Assembly (NCBI GenBank): GCA_036258195.1
Contig: DATAED010000105.1
Location: 1 to 36,196 of the forward strand
DNA from: JAKAIY01 sp036258195
GTDB taxonomy: Bacteria > Chloroflexota > Ktedonobacteria > Ktedonobacterales > JADMIN01
DNA: 36,196 nt
Direction of reading: 5' to 3'
The stretch's first letter is position 1. Each line of letters begins with the position of its first letter. The translations under genes and the position numbers were made by a program. Shown here piece by piece: positions 1-7,667 of this stretch. Below the pieces are notes generated by a model. It was not told the DNA's origin. It ran no database searches and saw only the letters and a program-made list of their open reading frames with translations.

Positions 1-290
1 TCTTGCAGCACGGCTCGCTGCCGCTGACCGGCGACATCGCGCGTGTCACCCGCTACCTCACCTTCGCCCACGAAGAGGCTCGCGCCACGCTGGCCGCCCA
101 TCTGCGCGAGCGCGCCGCCACCCTGGCCGAGGTCGCCGGGCGCGCCATCGCCTTCGACGAGGCGGCGGACGCCATGCGGCGCGGCTTCGCGCAGGCGCTC
201 AACCTGTCGCTGACATCCGCCTCCCCCACCGACGCCGAGCTGCAGCGCGCCCGCGAATTGATGGCCGAGAAACAGGCAGAGATGGCATGA
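1..290 (+). CDS. Lipoate-protein ligase / octanoyltransferase family, C-terminal fragment
   Basis: The gene begins before the window; only its last 95 codons are present. They read LQHGSLPLTGDIARVTRYL, matching the LQHGS-type strand near the end of the catalytic core of the biotin/lipoate A/B ligase fold (BPL_LplA_LipB family), followed by the usual helical tail (a region resembling RLTSLAE, then RGFAQAL and a tail rich in E, R and K). Family members attach or transfer lipoyl or octanoyl groups onto carrier-protein lysines. The catalytic lysine or cysteine lies upstream, so LplA-type ligase cannot be told from LipM-type octanoyltransferase. The stop codon overlaps the next gene's start as ATGA, which suggests translational coupling to the HD-domain gene. 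Confidence 0.75.
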   Translation, partial: LQHGSLPLTGDIARVTRYLTFAHEEARATLAAHLRERAATLAEVAGRAIAFDEAADAMRRGFAQALNLSLTSASPTDAELQRARELMAEKQAEMA

Positions 291-970
291 CGACACTGCC
301 AGCGAACACAACGGATGATGCAGATGCGCAAGCGCGACTGCTGGCCGAGGCTGAAGCCTTCGCCAGAGAAGCGCTGGCCCACGACAGCAGCGGCCACGAC
401 TTCGCGCATATCGAGCGCGTGCGCCGCGTCGCGCTGGCCATCGCCCAGGCGGAGGGAGCTGATCCTTTCATCTGCGAGCTGGCGGCGCTGCTGCACGATA
501 TCGCCGATTACAAGATCGCGGGCGATGAGGCGACCGGGCTGGCGCGCGTGCGCGGCTGGCTGGAGGCGCACGCCGCCGACGCCATGACCACTGCCCGCGT
601 GATGGAGATCATCGCCACGATGTCGTTCGCGGGCGGCCAGCGTCCCGCCATGACCACCCTGGAGGGGCAGATCGTGCAGGACGCCGACCGGCTCGACGCC
701 ATCGGCGCGATCGGCGTGGCGCGCGCCTTCGCCTTTGGCGGCGCCAAGGGGCGCGCCCTCTACGATCCGGCGCAGCCCCCGCGCAAACAGATGAGCGCCC
801 AGGCGTACCGCACGCAGCAAGCGCCCACCATCAACCACTTTTATGAGAAGCTATTGCTGCTCAAAGATCGTCTGAACACTCGCTACGCCCGCCAGCTGGC
901 GGAGCGGCGACATCAGTTCATGCTGGCGTTTCTCGATCAGTTCTACGCCGAGTGGGATGGCCGTAGCTAG
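287..970 (+). CDS. HD-domain phosphohydrolase (YedJ-like)
   Basis: A 227-residue soluble protein of the HD superfamily, metal-dependent phosphohydrolases. The metal-binding set is visible: H37-D38 and H41 in HDFAHIERV, the H70-D71 pair in LLHDIADYK, and D132 with the DADRLDAIGAIG segment around 132-141. Spacing and the RAFAFGG stretch resemble the YedJ/YpgQ-type single-domain HD proteins, some of which hydrolyse nucleotides; the substrate here is unknown. The start is the ATG inside the ATGA overlap with the upstream ligase gene, so the two are probably co-translated. Its ending is followed closely by a small hairpin. The HD assignment is firm; a specific substrate would be guesswork. Confidence 0.82.
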   Translation: MTTLPANTTDDADAQARLLAEAEAFAREALAHDSSGHDFAHIERVRRVALAIAQAEGADPFICELAALLHDIADYKIAGDEATGLARVRGWLEAHAADAMTTARVMEIIATMSFAGGQRPAMTTLEGQIVQDADRLDAIGAIGVARAFAFGGAKGRALYDPAQPPRKQMSAQAYRTQQAPTINHFYEKLLLLKDRLNTRYARQLAERRHQFMLAFLDQFYAEWDGRS

Positions 971-974
971 CAGG

Positions 975-996
975 ACGGGTGGGTAAACCCATCCGT
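975..996 (+). terminator. Weak hairpin after the HD gene
   Basis: ACGGGTGGG, loop TAAA, CCCATCCGT forms a 9-bp stem with one G-T pair starting 5 bases after the HD gene's stop. There is no T-run, so it is either a weak or factor-assisted terminator or an RNA 3' end stabiliser. The rest of the gap to 1169 shows no gene-like signal. Confidence 0.35.
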
Positions 997-1169
997 AGCG
1001 CGCCTCTCAAAAACCAATCCTTGAAAAGGCGCCGAGGCGGAGGCAGCCGCCAGCAGGCAAACATGCCGGACTATCGCCTATACTATTCGTGGATCGCTAT
1101 CCTGGCCCACGTTTGGCCCGCCGTTCGCTCGCGCCCGAGATGGGGCGACCTGCACAGGGAGGATGTCCC

Positions 1170-2336
1170 ATGGCGCATCTCCGGAACTCGCCCACCACCA
1201 TTGTCGCGCTGAGCGCGGAGCCGCTCGATGTGCCGCTCCACGAGCCATTCGCCATCGCCACCGGACGCATCACCGCCGCGCGCAATGCGCTGGTGCGGGT
1301 GCGTCTCTCGAATGGCGTGGAGGGCATCGGCGAGGCCGCGCCGTTCCCACCGAGCGGCGGCGAGACACAGGAAACCGCGCTGGCCGCCGTCGCTGGCATG
1401 CAGACGCTGGTGGAGGGCTACGACGTGGCGCAGTGGCGCACGCTGGCGCGGCGATTGACCGCCAGCTTCGAGCATCAGACGACAGCGCGCGCAGGCGTGG
1501 AGGCCGCCATGCTCGACGCGCTGGCCCGCTCGTGGGGCATGCCGTTGTACCGCTACTTTGGCGAGGCCACCAGCGCCATCGAGACAGACATCACCATCCC
1601 CATCGAGTCGCCCGAGCACATGCGCGATCTGGCGCGCCGCTATGCCGAACAGGGCGCCTCCACGCTCAAGATCAAGGTCGGCGCCGATGTGGATGACGAC
1701 CTCGACCGCGTGCTGGCCGTGGTGGAGGGCGCGCCCGACTGCGACATCATGCTCGACGGCAACCAGGGCTACACACCCTCCGAAGCGCTCGATCTGCTGC
1801 GCTCGCTGGCGCAGGAGGATGTGGCGCCCATCCTGTTCGAGCAGCCCACCCATCGCCACGACCTCGACGGGCTGAAATTCGTCACCGAGCGCGCGGGCAT
1901 CCCCGTCGCGGCGGATGAGGCCGTGCATACCGCCGCCGACGCGCTGCGCGTCGCGCGCATGGGCGCCGCCAACGTCATCAACATCAAGCTGATGAAGTCT
2001 GGCTTCTCCGAGGCGCTCGAAATCGCCGCCGTCTGCCGCGCCGCGCATATTGACCTGATGGTGGGCGCGATGATGGAGTCGCGGCTGGGCATCATGGCGT
2101 CACTCAGCCTCGTCGCCGGGCTGGGCGGCTTCCGCTACATCGACCTCGACACGCCGATGCTGCTGGCCTCTGATCCCTTCCTGGGTGGCTACACGCAGGA
2201 GGGCATGGTCTATCACCTCGATCTCACCGCCCCCGGCATGGGCGTGACGCTGGCCGAGATCGACAGCGACGAGGACGAGGAAGAGGAAGAAGAGGGCGAA
2301 GAAACAGGCGTCGGCGCCAGTGACTCCACAGAGTGA
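1170..2336 (+). CDS. Dipeptide epimerase (enolase superfamily, MLE subgroup)
   Basis: A 388-residue protein of the muconate-lactonising-enzyme subgroup, most like L-Ala-D/L-Glu and related dipeptide epimerases. The active-site signature is complete: the KxK acid/base motif at K167 and K169 (TLKIKVG), metal ligands D196 (DGN), E224 (FEQP) and D249 (ADEA), and the opposing base K273 (NIKLMK). This fits epimerisation of peptides, perhaps from peptidoglycan turnover, but dipeptide specificity cannot be read from sequence. The ATG at 1170 is chosen because AGGGAGG at 1156-1162 sits 7 bases upstream; the frame stays open 81 bases further 5'. The last ~30 residues are an unusual, strongly acidic tail (DSDEDEEEEEEGEE) beyond the usual family end. 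Confidence 0.85.
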   Translation: MAHLRNSPTTIVALSAEPLDVPLHEPFAIATGRITAARNALVRVRLSNGVEGIGEAAPFPPSGGETQETALAAVAGMQTLVEGYDVAQWRTLARRLTASFEHQTTARAGVEAAMLDALARSWGMPLYRYFGEATSAIETDITIPIESPEHMRDLARRYAEQGASTLKIKVGADVDDDLDRVLAVVEGAPDCDIMLDGNQGYTPSEALDLLRSLAQEDVAPILFEQPTHRHDLDGLKFVTERAGIPVAADEAVHTAADALRVARMGAANVINIKLMKSGFSEALEIAAVCRAAHIDLMVGAMMESRLGIMASLSLVAGLGGFRYIDLDTPMLLASDPFLGGYTQEGMVYHLDLTAPGMGVTLAEIDSDEDEEEEEEGEETGVGASDSTE

Positions 2337-2450
2337 GCGAGCGTGAGAGTCTTTTCCGACGACGATGTCCGTCGGCGCAGGCGCGCGAAAGAATGAGGCC
2401 TCGCGAACGCGGCTCGGGTGGCTGCGCGCCACCATGCAGGAGGCCAAGCG

Positions 2451-3011
2451 ATGGCGAAGCTCATCTATTCAGCGATTATGTCGCTCGACGGCTACATCGA
2501 GGACGAAAGCGGCTCATTTGACTGGGCAGCGCCCGACGAGGAGGTTCACGCCTTCGTCAACGACCTCGAACGCCCCATCGGCTCCTATCTCTATGGTCGG
2601 CGCATGTACGAAACGATGGCTGTCTGGGAGGATTCCGAGGGGTTCGCCAGCCAGTCGCCCACCACGCGGGATTACGCAGCCATCTGGCAGGCCGCCGAGA
2701 AGATTGTCTACTCGCGCACGCTTGACAGCGCCGCCAGCGCGCGAACCCGCATCGAGCGTGTCTTCGATCCCGCCGCGATCCGCAGCATGAAAGCGCAGGC
2801 GCATCGCGACCTCACCATTGGCGGGCCGAACCTCGCCGCACAGGCGCTCAGGGCGGGCCTGGTAGACGAATGCCAGCTATTTCTCACGCCCGTCGCGGTG
2901 GGCGGCGGTAAGCCCGCACTCCCAAGCCATCTCCGCGTGAAGCTCAACCTGCTCGCCGAGCGCCGATTTGGCTCTGGCGTGGTCTATCTCCGGTACGCCG
3001 TCCGCGCGTGA
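2451..3011 (+). CDS. RibD C-terminal / dihydrofolate-reductase-like protein
   Basis: A 186-residue protein matching the RibD_C (DHFR-fold) family typified by YyaP/YwjB. The N-terminus MAKLIYSAIMSLDGYIED, the YGRRMYETM segment and the late LTIGGPNLAAQALRAGLVDE followed by LFLTPVAVGGG are the family's conserved blocks and form the NADPH-binding Rossmann-like core. Relatives are NADPH-dependent reductases related to riboflavin and folate enzymes; the substrate is unknown for most. The ATG at 2451 is preceded by AGGAGG at 2438-2443, 7 bases away. The gene is convergent with the NERD gene, with only a 30-base gap between stop codons. Confidence 0.85.
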   Translation: MAKLIYSAIMSLDGYIEDESGSFDWAAPDEEVHAFVNDLERPIGSYLYGRRMYETMAVWEDSEGFASQSPTTRDYAAIWQAAEKIVYSRTLDSAASARTRIERVFDPAAIRSMKAQAHRDLTIGGPNLAAQALRAGLVDECQLFLTPVAVGGGKPALPSHLRVKLNLLAERRFGSGVVYLRYAVRA

Positions 3012-3041
3012 GATGATGGCACGCGCCGCGCTGCTCGCCGC

Positions 3042-3821
3042 TCAGCGCGTGGCAGGCTGCTGCGCGATCAGCGCCTTATAGATGCGGTCAAGCTCATCGT
3101 GGCTGCAGGGCTGACCCATGGGTGTGAGGTCGAGCGCGTCCGGAGCCTTGAAGGGCTGATAGATGGGAACAGCAGGCTCCCCGATGATCTCCACGCGCAT
3201 GCGCGGCTCGGCGGCCACGATGACTGGCTGCGTGGGCACGTCACGCAGCCCGGCCAGCGCCAGCGTGCCGTGTACCCGCTCCAGGCTGAAGCGCGCCTGC
3301 TGCGTGGGATTCTTGCGCGCAGGCTCCCAGGCTGAGCGATCGCGCGGGAGGAAGAGCCACTCCTCGCCAGCGCAGCGATAGACCCCCCGCCAGGCTTTGA
3401 CCTCGAAGACGGTCACGCCATGCGGCCCCAGCAGCACGCCGTCGATGTCGCCGCCGGTGCGCCAGGGCGGCGGCGGCGTGTAGTTGCGCAGCAGCAGATA
3501 GCGGTTATCGAGGCGCGGAGCCAGAAACCAGATCAGCGCCTCCTCGCCCTGGAGGCCGCGACGATAAATCTCGGCCTCGCGCTCCGCCGCTGCGCTCTGA
3601 GCCAGCCGCTGGGCGCGCGTGCGTTTTGGGCCACCCGTCAGGCGCCACCACAGATTGCGCCACATCCCTGTGGGGCCGCGCGGCTCCTCGACGAGCGCCT
3701 GGTGCGCCGCCCACTGGTTGGCCGCCACGCGCTCGTAGAGATAATTCGAGCAATCTACAACCCACATCCGCCAGATACCGCCATCCGCTGATGAGCTTCC
3801 CCCGGAAGGCGGCCACTGCAT
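3042..3821 (-). CDS. NERD (nuclease-related) domain protein
   Basis: A protein of about 259 residues with a NERD domain in its middle. The markers are GLQGEE, then GDIDGVLLGPHGVTVFEVKAWRG, where D125, D127, E140 and K142 (from the chosen start) correspond to the D...ExK core of the restriction-endonuclease-like fold. NERD proteins are mostly uncharacterised and are thought to act on nucleic acids. The N-terminal 60 residues are Trp-rich (MWRNLWWRL) and of unknown role. The start is uncertain: ATG 3821 has a weak GAAGG site; ATG 3767 gives MWVVDCSNYLYERV; a GTG at 3911 overlaps the DUF190 stop as GTGA, but the stretch it adds looks non-coding. A TATACT-like box at 3838-3843 would suit either ATG. 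Confidence 0.7.
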   Translation of the reverse strand: MQWPPSGGSSSADGGIWRMWVVDCSNYLYERVAANQWAAHQALVEEPRGPTGMWRNLWWRLTGGPKRTRAQRLAQSAAAEREAEIYRRGLQGEEALIWFLAPRLDNRYLLLRNYTPPPPWRTGGDIDGVLLGPHGVTVFEVKAWRGVYRCAGEEWLFLPRDRSAWEPARKNPTQQARFSLERVHGTLALAGLRDVPTQPVIVAAEPRMRVEIIGEPAVPIYQPFKAPDALDLTPMGQPCSHDELDRIYKALIAQQPATR

Positions 3822-3907
3822 CGCCCCCGCACCTTCAAGTATACCGGAGCAGGCGGCGTTTGGGCAGCCGGGGGTGACCTCTGGGAAAGGAAGTGGATGT
3901 GGGCCAG

Positions 3908-4234
3908 TCACGTCAGCAAGACGCGAGCGGGGGTGAGGGTGATAGTACCGTGGACGCCGGCCAGCGCGATAAGGTCGGGCAGCGCCGCCTCGACCTGCGC
4001 GGTGGCGCCCACCAGCTCGATGACAACGGGCAGATCGTCGCTTAGCTCCACCTGACTGAGGGTGCGTGCGCCGCCGTGGGCGCTCCAGCCCTCCTCGGCG
4101 CGCGTCACACGGGCGGCCAGCCCCGCGCGGCGAGCCAGCGCCAGTGCCGCCTCGACCACGGAGCTCTGGCCCGCGCGCGCCCGCTCATGCGTCAGGATGC
4201 GCGCCTGGAGCCCAGCTCCCCATGCTGCTGGCAT
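3908..4234 (-). CDS. DUF190 family (PII-like) small protein
   Basis: A 108-residue protein with the DUF190 pattern: an N-terminal strand, a helix (SVVEAALALARRAGLAARVTRAEEG), a loop with SAHG, the hallmark LSDDLPVVIELVG, and a C-terminal helix-strand pair ending in a GTITL block. DUF190 proteins adopt a ferredoxin-like, PII-related fold and often accompany the fluoride exporter CrcB/Fluc, but no crcB gene lies in this window. The start at 4234 has GGAGG 11 bases upstream. It follows the FAD oxidoreductase gene on the same strand after 55 bases and precedes the NERD gene, so the three may share a transcript. Role unknown. Confidence 0.65.
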   Translation of the reverse strand: MPAAWGAGLQARILTHERARAGQSSVVEAALALARRAGLAARVTRAEEGWSAHGGARTLSQVELSDDLPVVIELVGATAQVEAALPDLIALAGVHGTITLTPARVLLT

Positions 4235-4289
4235 CGCCGATCTCGCCTCCGTAGCGCCTCTGCGCGCCGCCCGGACGCCCCCAGCCGCG

Positions 4290-5876
4290 CTATTTCTCTA
4301 CGTTGGCCAGCCTGGGCATCTGCCGACCGGAGGTGTCTTCATCTTCGAAGCGCGCCTCCTCGTGATACTCGGCGTCAGTGTTGACCTTCCACGGATCATA
4401 GTGGCTGCCCGTCGCGATGTTGCGCGCGGCCAGCAGCGCCGTCATCATCGAGTGATCCTGGTTATTGTAGTGGTGCATGCCATTGCGCCCCACCAGCGCC
4501 AGGTTCGGCAGCGCCTCCTCGACCCAGCGGCGAATGGTCGCCAGGTGCTGCTTATAGACATCATCGTAGACCGGATACGCCTTGGGCTGGCGCACCACCA
4601 CGCCCCACAGCGCCTCCTCGGGCGCGCACATGCCGAGCTGCGCCAGCTCGCGCCGCGCCAGCGCCACCAGCTCCTCATCGGGAGCTGACCACAGGCCATC
4701 ACCCTCGAAGCAGAAATACTCCAGCCCCAGGCAGGTCGTCTGGTCATCCGGCGTCATGTAGGGGCTCCACGCCTTGAAGTTCTGGATGCGCCCCACCTTG
4801 ACGGTGGGATCGTGGATGTAGATCCAGTTGTCGGGGAAGACGCGCTGGCGATTGATGACCATCGCGATCGTCAGGAAATCGCGATACTTGAGCTGGTCGG
4901 CGGCGGCCACCACGGCGGGCGGCGGCGCTGGCTCCAGCGTGTGAATCAGCTCGCGAATCGGCAGCGTCGAGATAAAGTGCGTCCCGCTGATCGTCTCCGT
5001 CTGGCCGCTGGCGCGATCACGCACGACCACGTCGCGCACACGCCCGCCGTCGCGGCGCACCGCCACGACCTCCTGCCCCAGCGCCACCAGATTGCCGCCC
5101 GCGCGCAGCCGCTCGGCCACGCGCTCCCACATCTCGCCGGGGCCGCGCCGGGGATAGCGAAACTCATCGATCAGCGTCTTGATGACGGCGCCACGGTCAC
5201 CATTTTTCGGCTTGCGCTGCGGCAGCAGCGCGCCTTTGATCGCCTCGGTCAGATTCAGCCCTTTGATGCGCTGCGCGGCCCAGTCAGCGGAAAGCTCCTT
5301 CGCGCTGATGCCCCATACCTTCTCGTTGTAGGTCTTGAAGAAGATCTCGAAGAGCCGATGCCCAAACTGGTTGGTCACCCACTCCTCCAGATTCTGCGGC
5401 TGGCGATAGGGATGGACGCGCGCCCAGACGTAGCTGCTGATGCAGCGGATCGTCTCGATTGGCCCCATGTTGAGCAGCGCATTCGAGGCCTTGAGCGGAT
5501 AGTCGAAGTATTTGCCCTGATAGAAGATGCGCGAGAGGCGTGGGCGCACCAGCAGCGCATCGCCCAGCATCTCCGTCCAGAAGTCCTCGACTTCCTGGCT
5601 CTTGCTGAAGAAGCGATGCCCGCCGATGTCGAAGCGATAGCCGCGATGCTCCTCCGTGCGCGAGATGCCGCCGACGAAGCGCGGGTCTTTCTCCAGCGTG
5701 ATGGAGGACAGCCCGTGGCGCATCAGCTCATACGCCGCCGTCAGCCCCGCCGGCCCAGCGCCCATGATGACGACGCCCCGCGTAGGCTCCTCGCTCCCAT
5801 GGCCTGGCGTCTGCTCGACGCTCTGCGGGCTATCGTCTTGTGACGCCTCAGACGCCACGGTGGGTTTGAGATCCAA
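4290..5876 (-). CDS. FAD-dependent oxidoreductase, UDP-galactopyranose mutase-like
   Basis: A 528-residue flavoprotein. After a ~30-residue polar N-terminus it carries the dinucleotide-binding motif GAGPAG (residues 39-44), the FAD-ribose glutamate region (LEKDPRFVGGISRT) and the block GYRFDIGGHRFFSKS typical of the UDP-galactopyranose-mutase/protoporphyrinogen-oxidase-like group. A second FAD contact region near the end reads LALVGRNGMHHYNNQDHSMMTALLAA. Such proteins often sit in polysaccharide loci and rearrange or oxidise sugar nucleotides; the substrate here is unknown. The start is TTG at 5876, supported by AAGGAAG at 5884-5890 with 7-base spacing; no better in-frame ATG precedes the FAD motif. 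The glycosyltransferase gene upstream on the same strand fits an envelope-glycan role. Confidence 0.78.
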   Translation of the reverse strand: MDLKPTVASEASQDDSPQSVEQTPGHGSEEPTRGVVIMGAGPAGLTAAYELMRHGLSSITLEKDPRFVGGISRTEEHRGYRFDIGGHRFFSKSQEVEDFWTEMLGDALLVRPRLSRIFYQGKYFDYPLKASNALLNMGPIETIRCISSYVWARVHPYRQPQNLEEWVTNQFGHRLFEIFFKTYNEKVWGISAKELSADWAAQRIKGLNLTEAIKGALLPQRKPKNGDRGAVIKTLIDEFRYPRRGPGEMWERVAERLRAGGNLVALGQEVVAVRRDGGRVRDVVVRDRASGQTETISGTHFISTLPIRELIHTLEPAPPPAVVAAADQLKYRDFLTIAMVINRQRVFPDNWIYIHDPTVKVGRIQNFKAWSPYMTPDDQTTCLGLEYFCFEGDGLWSAPDEELVALARRELAQLGMCAPEEALWGVVVRQPKAYPVYDDVYKQHLATIRRWVEEALPNLALVGRNGMHHYNNQDHSMMTALLAARNIATGSHYDPWKVNTDAEYHEEARFEDEDTSGRQMPRLANVEK

Positions 5877-6033
5877 ACTGGTTCTTCCTTCGCTGAGACG
5901 CGGACGACCTCACCACAGCGCGAGGCTGGGCGTCTGGGCGCTGCTCCCTGTGATCGCGCTCACCAGTTGGTAGCATACCCCATTTGTCGTACTCGACTGA
6001 CGCAGACCATACGAATAGCCCGCCCTCGCAGAT

Positions 6034-6056
6034 GCGGCGCCGACGCGCGGCGCCGC
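6034..6056 (-). terminator. Perfect GC hairpin after the glycosyltransferase gene
   Basis: GCGGCGCC, loop GACGCGC, GGCGCCGC: a perfect 8-bp stem starting 3 bases past the stop codon at 6060. It lacks a T-run on the minus strand, so termination would be inefficient or factor-dependent. The remaining gap to the FAD oxidoreductase start holds a TATGCT box (5972-5977, minus strand) without a convincing -35. Confidence 0.4.
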
Positions 6057-6059
6057 AGG

Positions 6060-7571
6060 TCATCCCCGCGCCTCGGAGCGCGGCGCAACCTGCACGCGCG
6101 GTCGCTTGACCGTCTCGATGTCGAGCGCCGAGCGTGGAACGGAGCGTGGCGCCGAGGCGACCGCCGGGGCAGGCTGAGCGGCGCGCGCCACAACCCATCG
6201 GTGGACGCCGCTGACCAGCAGACTCAACAGGTAGACCAGGGCGAAGGCGAAAGGCAGCAACGCCGGAAACGCATAGCGCGGCTGCCCCTCCGTCGCGAAC
6301 AGCACGACGAGGTAGTACGCGCCCAGCGTCGCGGGATACGCCAGCGCGGGCGACATGGCCCGTCCACGCCGCGCCCGCGACGAGACAGCCCACACGACCT
6401 GCGCGACCCCCAGCCCCACTGTCACGAATCCCGCCACGCTCAGCGTCGCCAGCGCCAGCGTCGCCAGCCGGAAGAACACGCGCAGCAACGGCGAGTTGGC
6501 AACCTGCTGGTTCGTCAGCCCATCCGACGCATAGCTGCGCACATCCCACGCCCCATTGAAGAATGTGTCGCGCAGCCGCAGAGTTCCCAGATGCGCGAAC
6601 TGGAGCGGGTGCGTGAAGATCCAAAGACGCGCCTGCGCCATGAAGAGCGGGTCGAGCGGCGCATAGCCCTGGTTGGTCGGCACATCCGGGTAGCGCACGC
6701 CCATCTGGAGCAGTTGCTGGCGAAACGCCGCCGAGACGTGGATCGACGAGAAGGGCAGCCACGCTCCAGTGGTATTGTCGCTGTTGCTGTTGACGAACAG
6801 CACGAAGCTGCCGTTATACGTGTTCAGGATGAAACGGTGCAGTTGGACGTAGTTTTCCCAGGTGATCGGCGCCACCACCACCAGCGCGCCGAGGACGCTG
6901 ATGGCCAGCAACCGCGCCGCCTGCCGCAGATCGCGCTCCGTCAGCCAGAGCAGCAGCGCCGCCACTGCCGGATACACCAGGAAATAGGGCTTGGTGATGG
7001 CGCCATAGCCGATCAGCAGGCCCATCAGCGGGTAGCGCAGCCGCCAGTTCCAGCGCGCCAGTTGCAGCGCCAGCGTGGCGGCCAGGCAGAAGGTGAAAAC
7101 GATCTCCGTCCCCAGCACGCTCGTGTAGGCGATGTAGGCGGGCAGCAGCGCCACCAGCGCCGTAGCGGCGATGGCCACCCAGCGGCGGGGTGTCAGCCGC
7201 GCGAAGATGTAGGCGCACAACGCCAGCGTGGCCAACGAGAAGAGCAGGTTCTCGACCTTGCCCACCAGCGGATCGCTGGAGCCAGCCAACCGAAACGCCA
7301 GCCCCAGCGCCAGCGGATAGCCCGCGCCCTGAAACGTGACGCCCTGCGGAAAGACGCCGCTGGCGAACTGCCGCGCGAACTGCTGGTCAGAGAGGAAATC
7401 GGTGAAGGGGGCGTTGGGGGTGCGCAGCAGCCAGAGCAGGCGCAGCACCAGTCCCACTACGCCGATGCTCGCCAGCGCCACCGCCTGCGCTGCCGACAGA
7501 TTCAGCCGCCCGCCGAGCTTGCCGCTCACATCCTGGAGCGCCGCCAGCGAGCCGCGCCCCCGTTCACGCAT
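6060..7571 (-). CDS. Polytopic glycosyltransferase (GT39/ArnT-like, GT-C fold)
   Basis: A 503-residue integral membrane protein with roughly 11-13 hydrophobic helices. After TM1 (VALASIGVVGLVLRLLWLL) comes an extracytoplasmic loop with acidic residues (PFTDFLSDQQFARQF), the position of the catalytic aspartate in GT-C enzymes such as PMT and ArnT. A long soluble loop (FVNSNSDNTTGAWLPFSSI onward) follows the middle helices, also typical of this class. Such enzymes move sugars from polyprenyl-phosphate donors onto lipids, glycans or proteins on the outer face of the membrane. The start at 7571 has AAGGAG at 7581-7586, 9 bases upstream. The C-terminus is a basic cytoplasmic tail. Acceptor and donor cannot be deduced. 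Confidence 0.7.
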   Translation of the reverse strand: MRERGRGSLAALQDVSGKLGGRLNLSAAQAVALASIGVVGLVLRLLWLLRTPNAPFTDFLSDQQFARQFASGVFPQGVTFQGAGYPLALGLAFRLAGSSDPLVGKVENLLFSLATLALCAYIFARLTPRRWVAIAATALVALLPAYIAYTSVLGTEIVFTFCLAATLALQLARWNWRLRYPLMGLLIGYGAITKPYFLVYPAVAALLLWLTERDLRQAARLLAISVLGALVVVAPITWENYVQLHRFILNTYNGSFVLFVNSNSDNTTGAWLPFSSIHVSAAFRQQLLQMGVRYPDVPTNQGYAPLDPLFMAQARLWIFTHPLQFAHLGTLRLRDTFFNGAWDVRSYASDGLTNQQVANSPLLRVFFRLATLALATLSVAGFVTVGLGVAQVVWAVSSRARRGRAMSPALAYPATLGAYYLVVLFATEGQPRYAFPALLPFAFALVYLLSLLVSGVHRWVVARAAQPAPAVASAPRSVPRSALDIETVKRPRVQVAPRSEARG

Positions 7572-7667
7572 CCACCCGCGCTCCTTGGTCGTCGCCGCTC
7601 TCTGTAGTCGAACGACGAAGCCGGGCGGCGGGAGTAACCAGAGAAGGATGACGACGCGCGGCGCGCC

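Noticed and set aside
979..1212. A small plus-strand open frame between the HD and epimerase genes
   Set aside because: Begins inside the hairpin at 975-996, has no Shine-Dalgarno site and overlaps the epimerase start; Arg/Pro-rich random-looking product.
1083..2048. A 321-codon minus-strand reading over the epimerase
   Set aside because: Shadow of the enolase-superfamily gene, whose active-site residues are all present on the plus strand.
5967..7607. A 546-codon plus-strand reading opposite the glycosyltransferase gene
   Set aside because: Arg/Gln/His-rich composition typical of antisense of GC-rich genes; no ribosome-binding site or family motif, while the minus strand has membrane helices and a good start.
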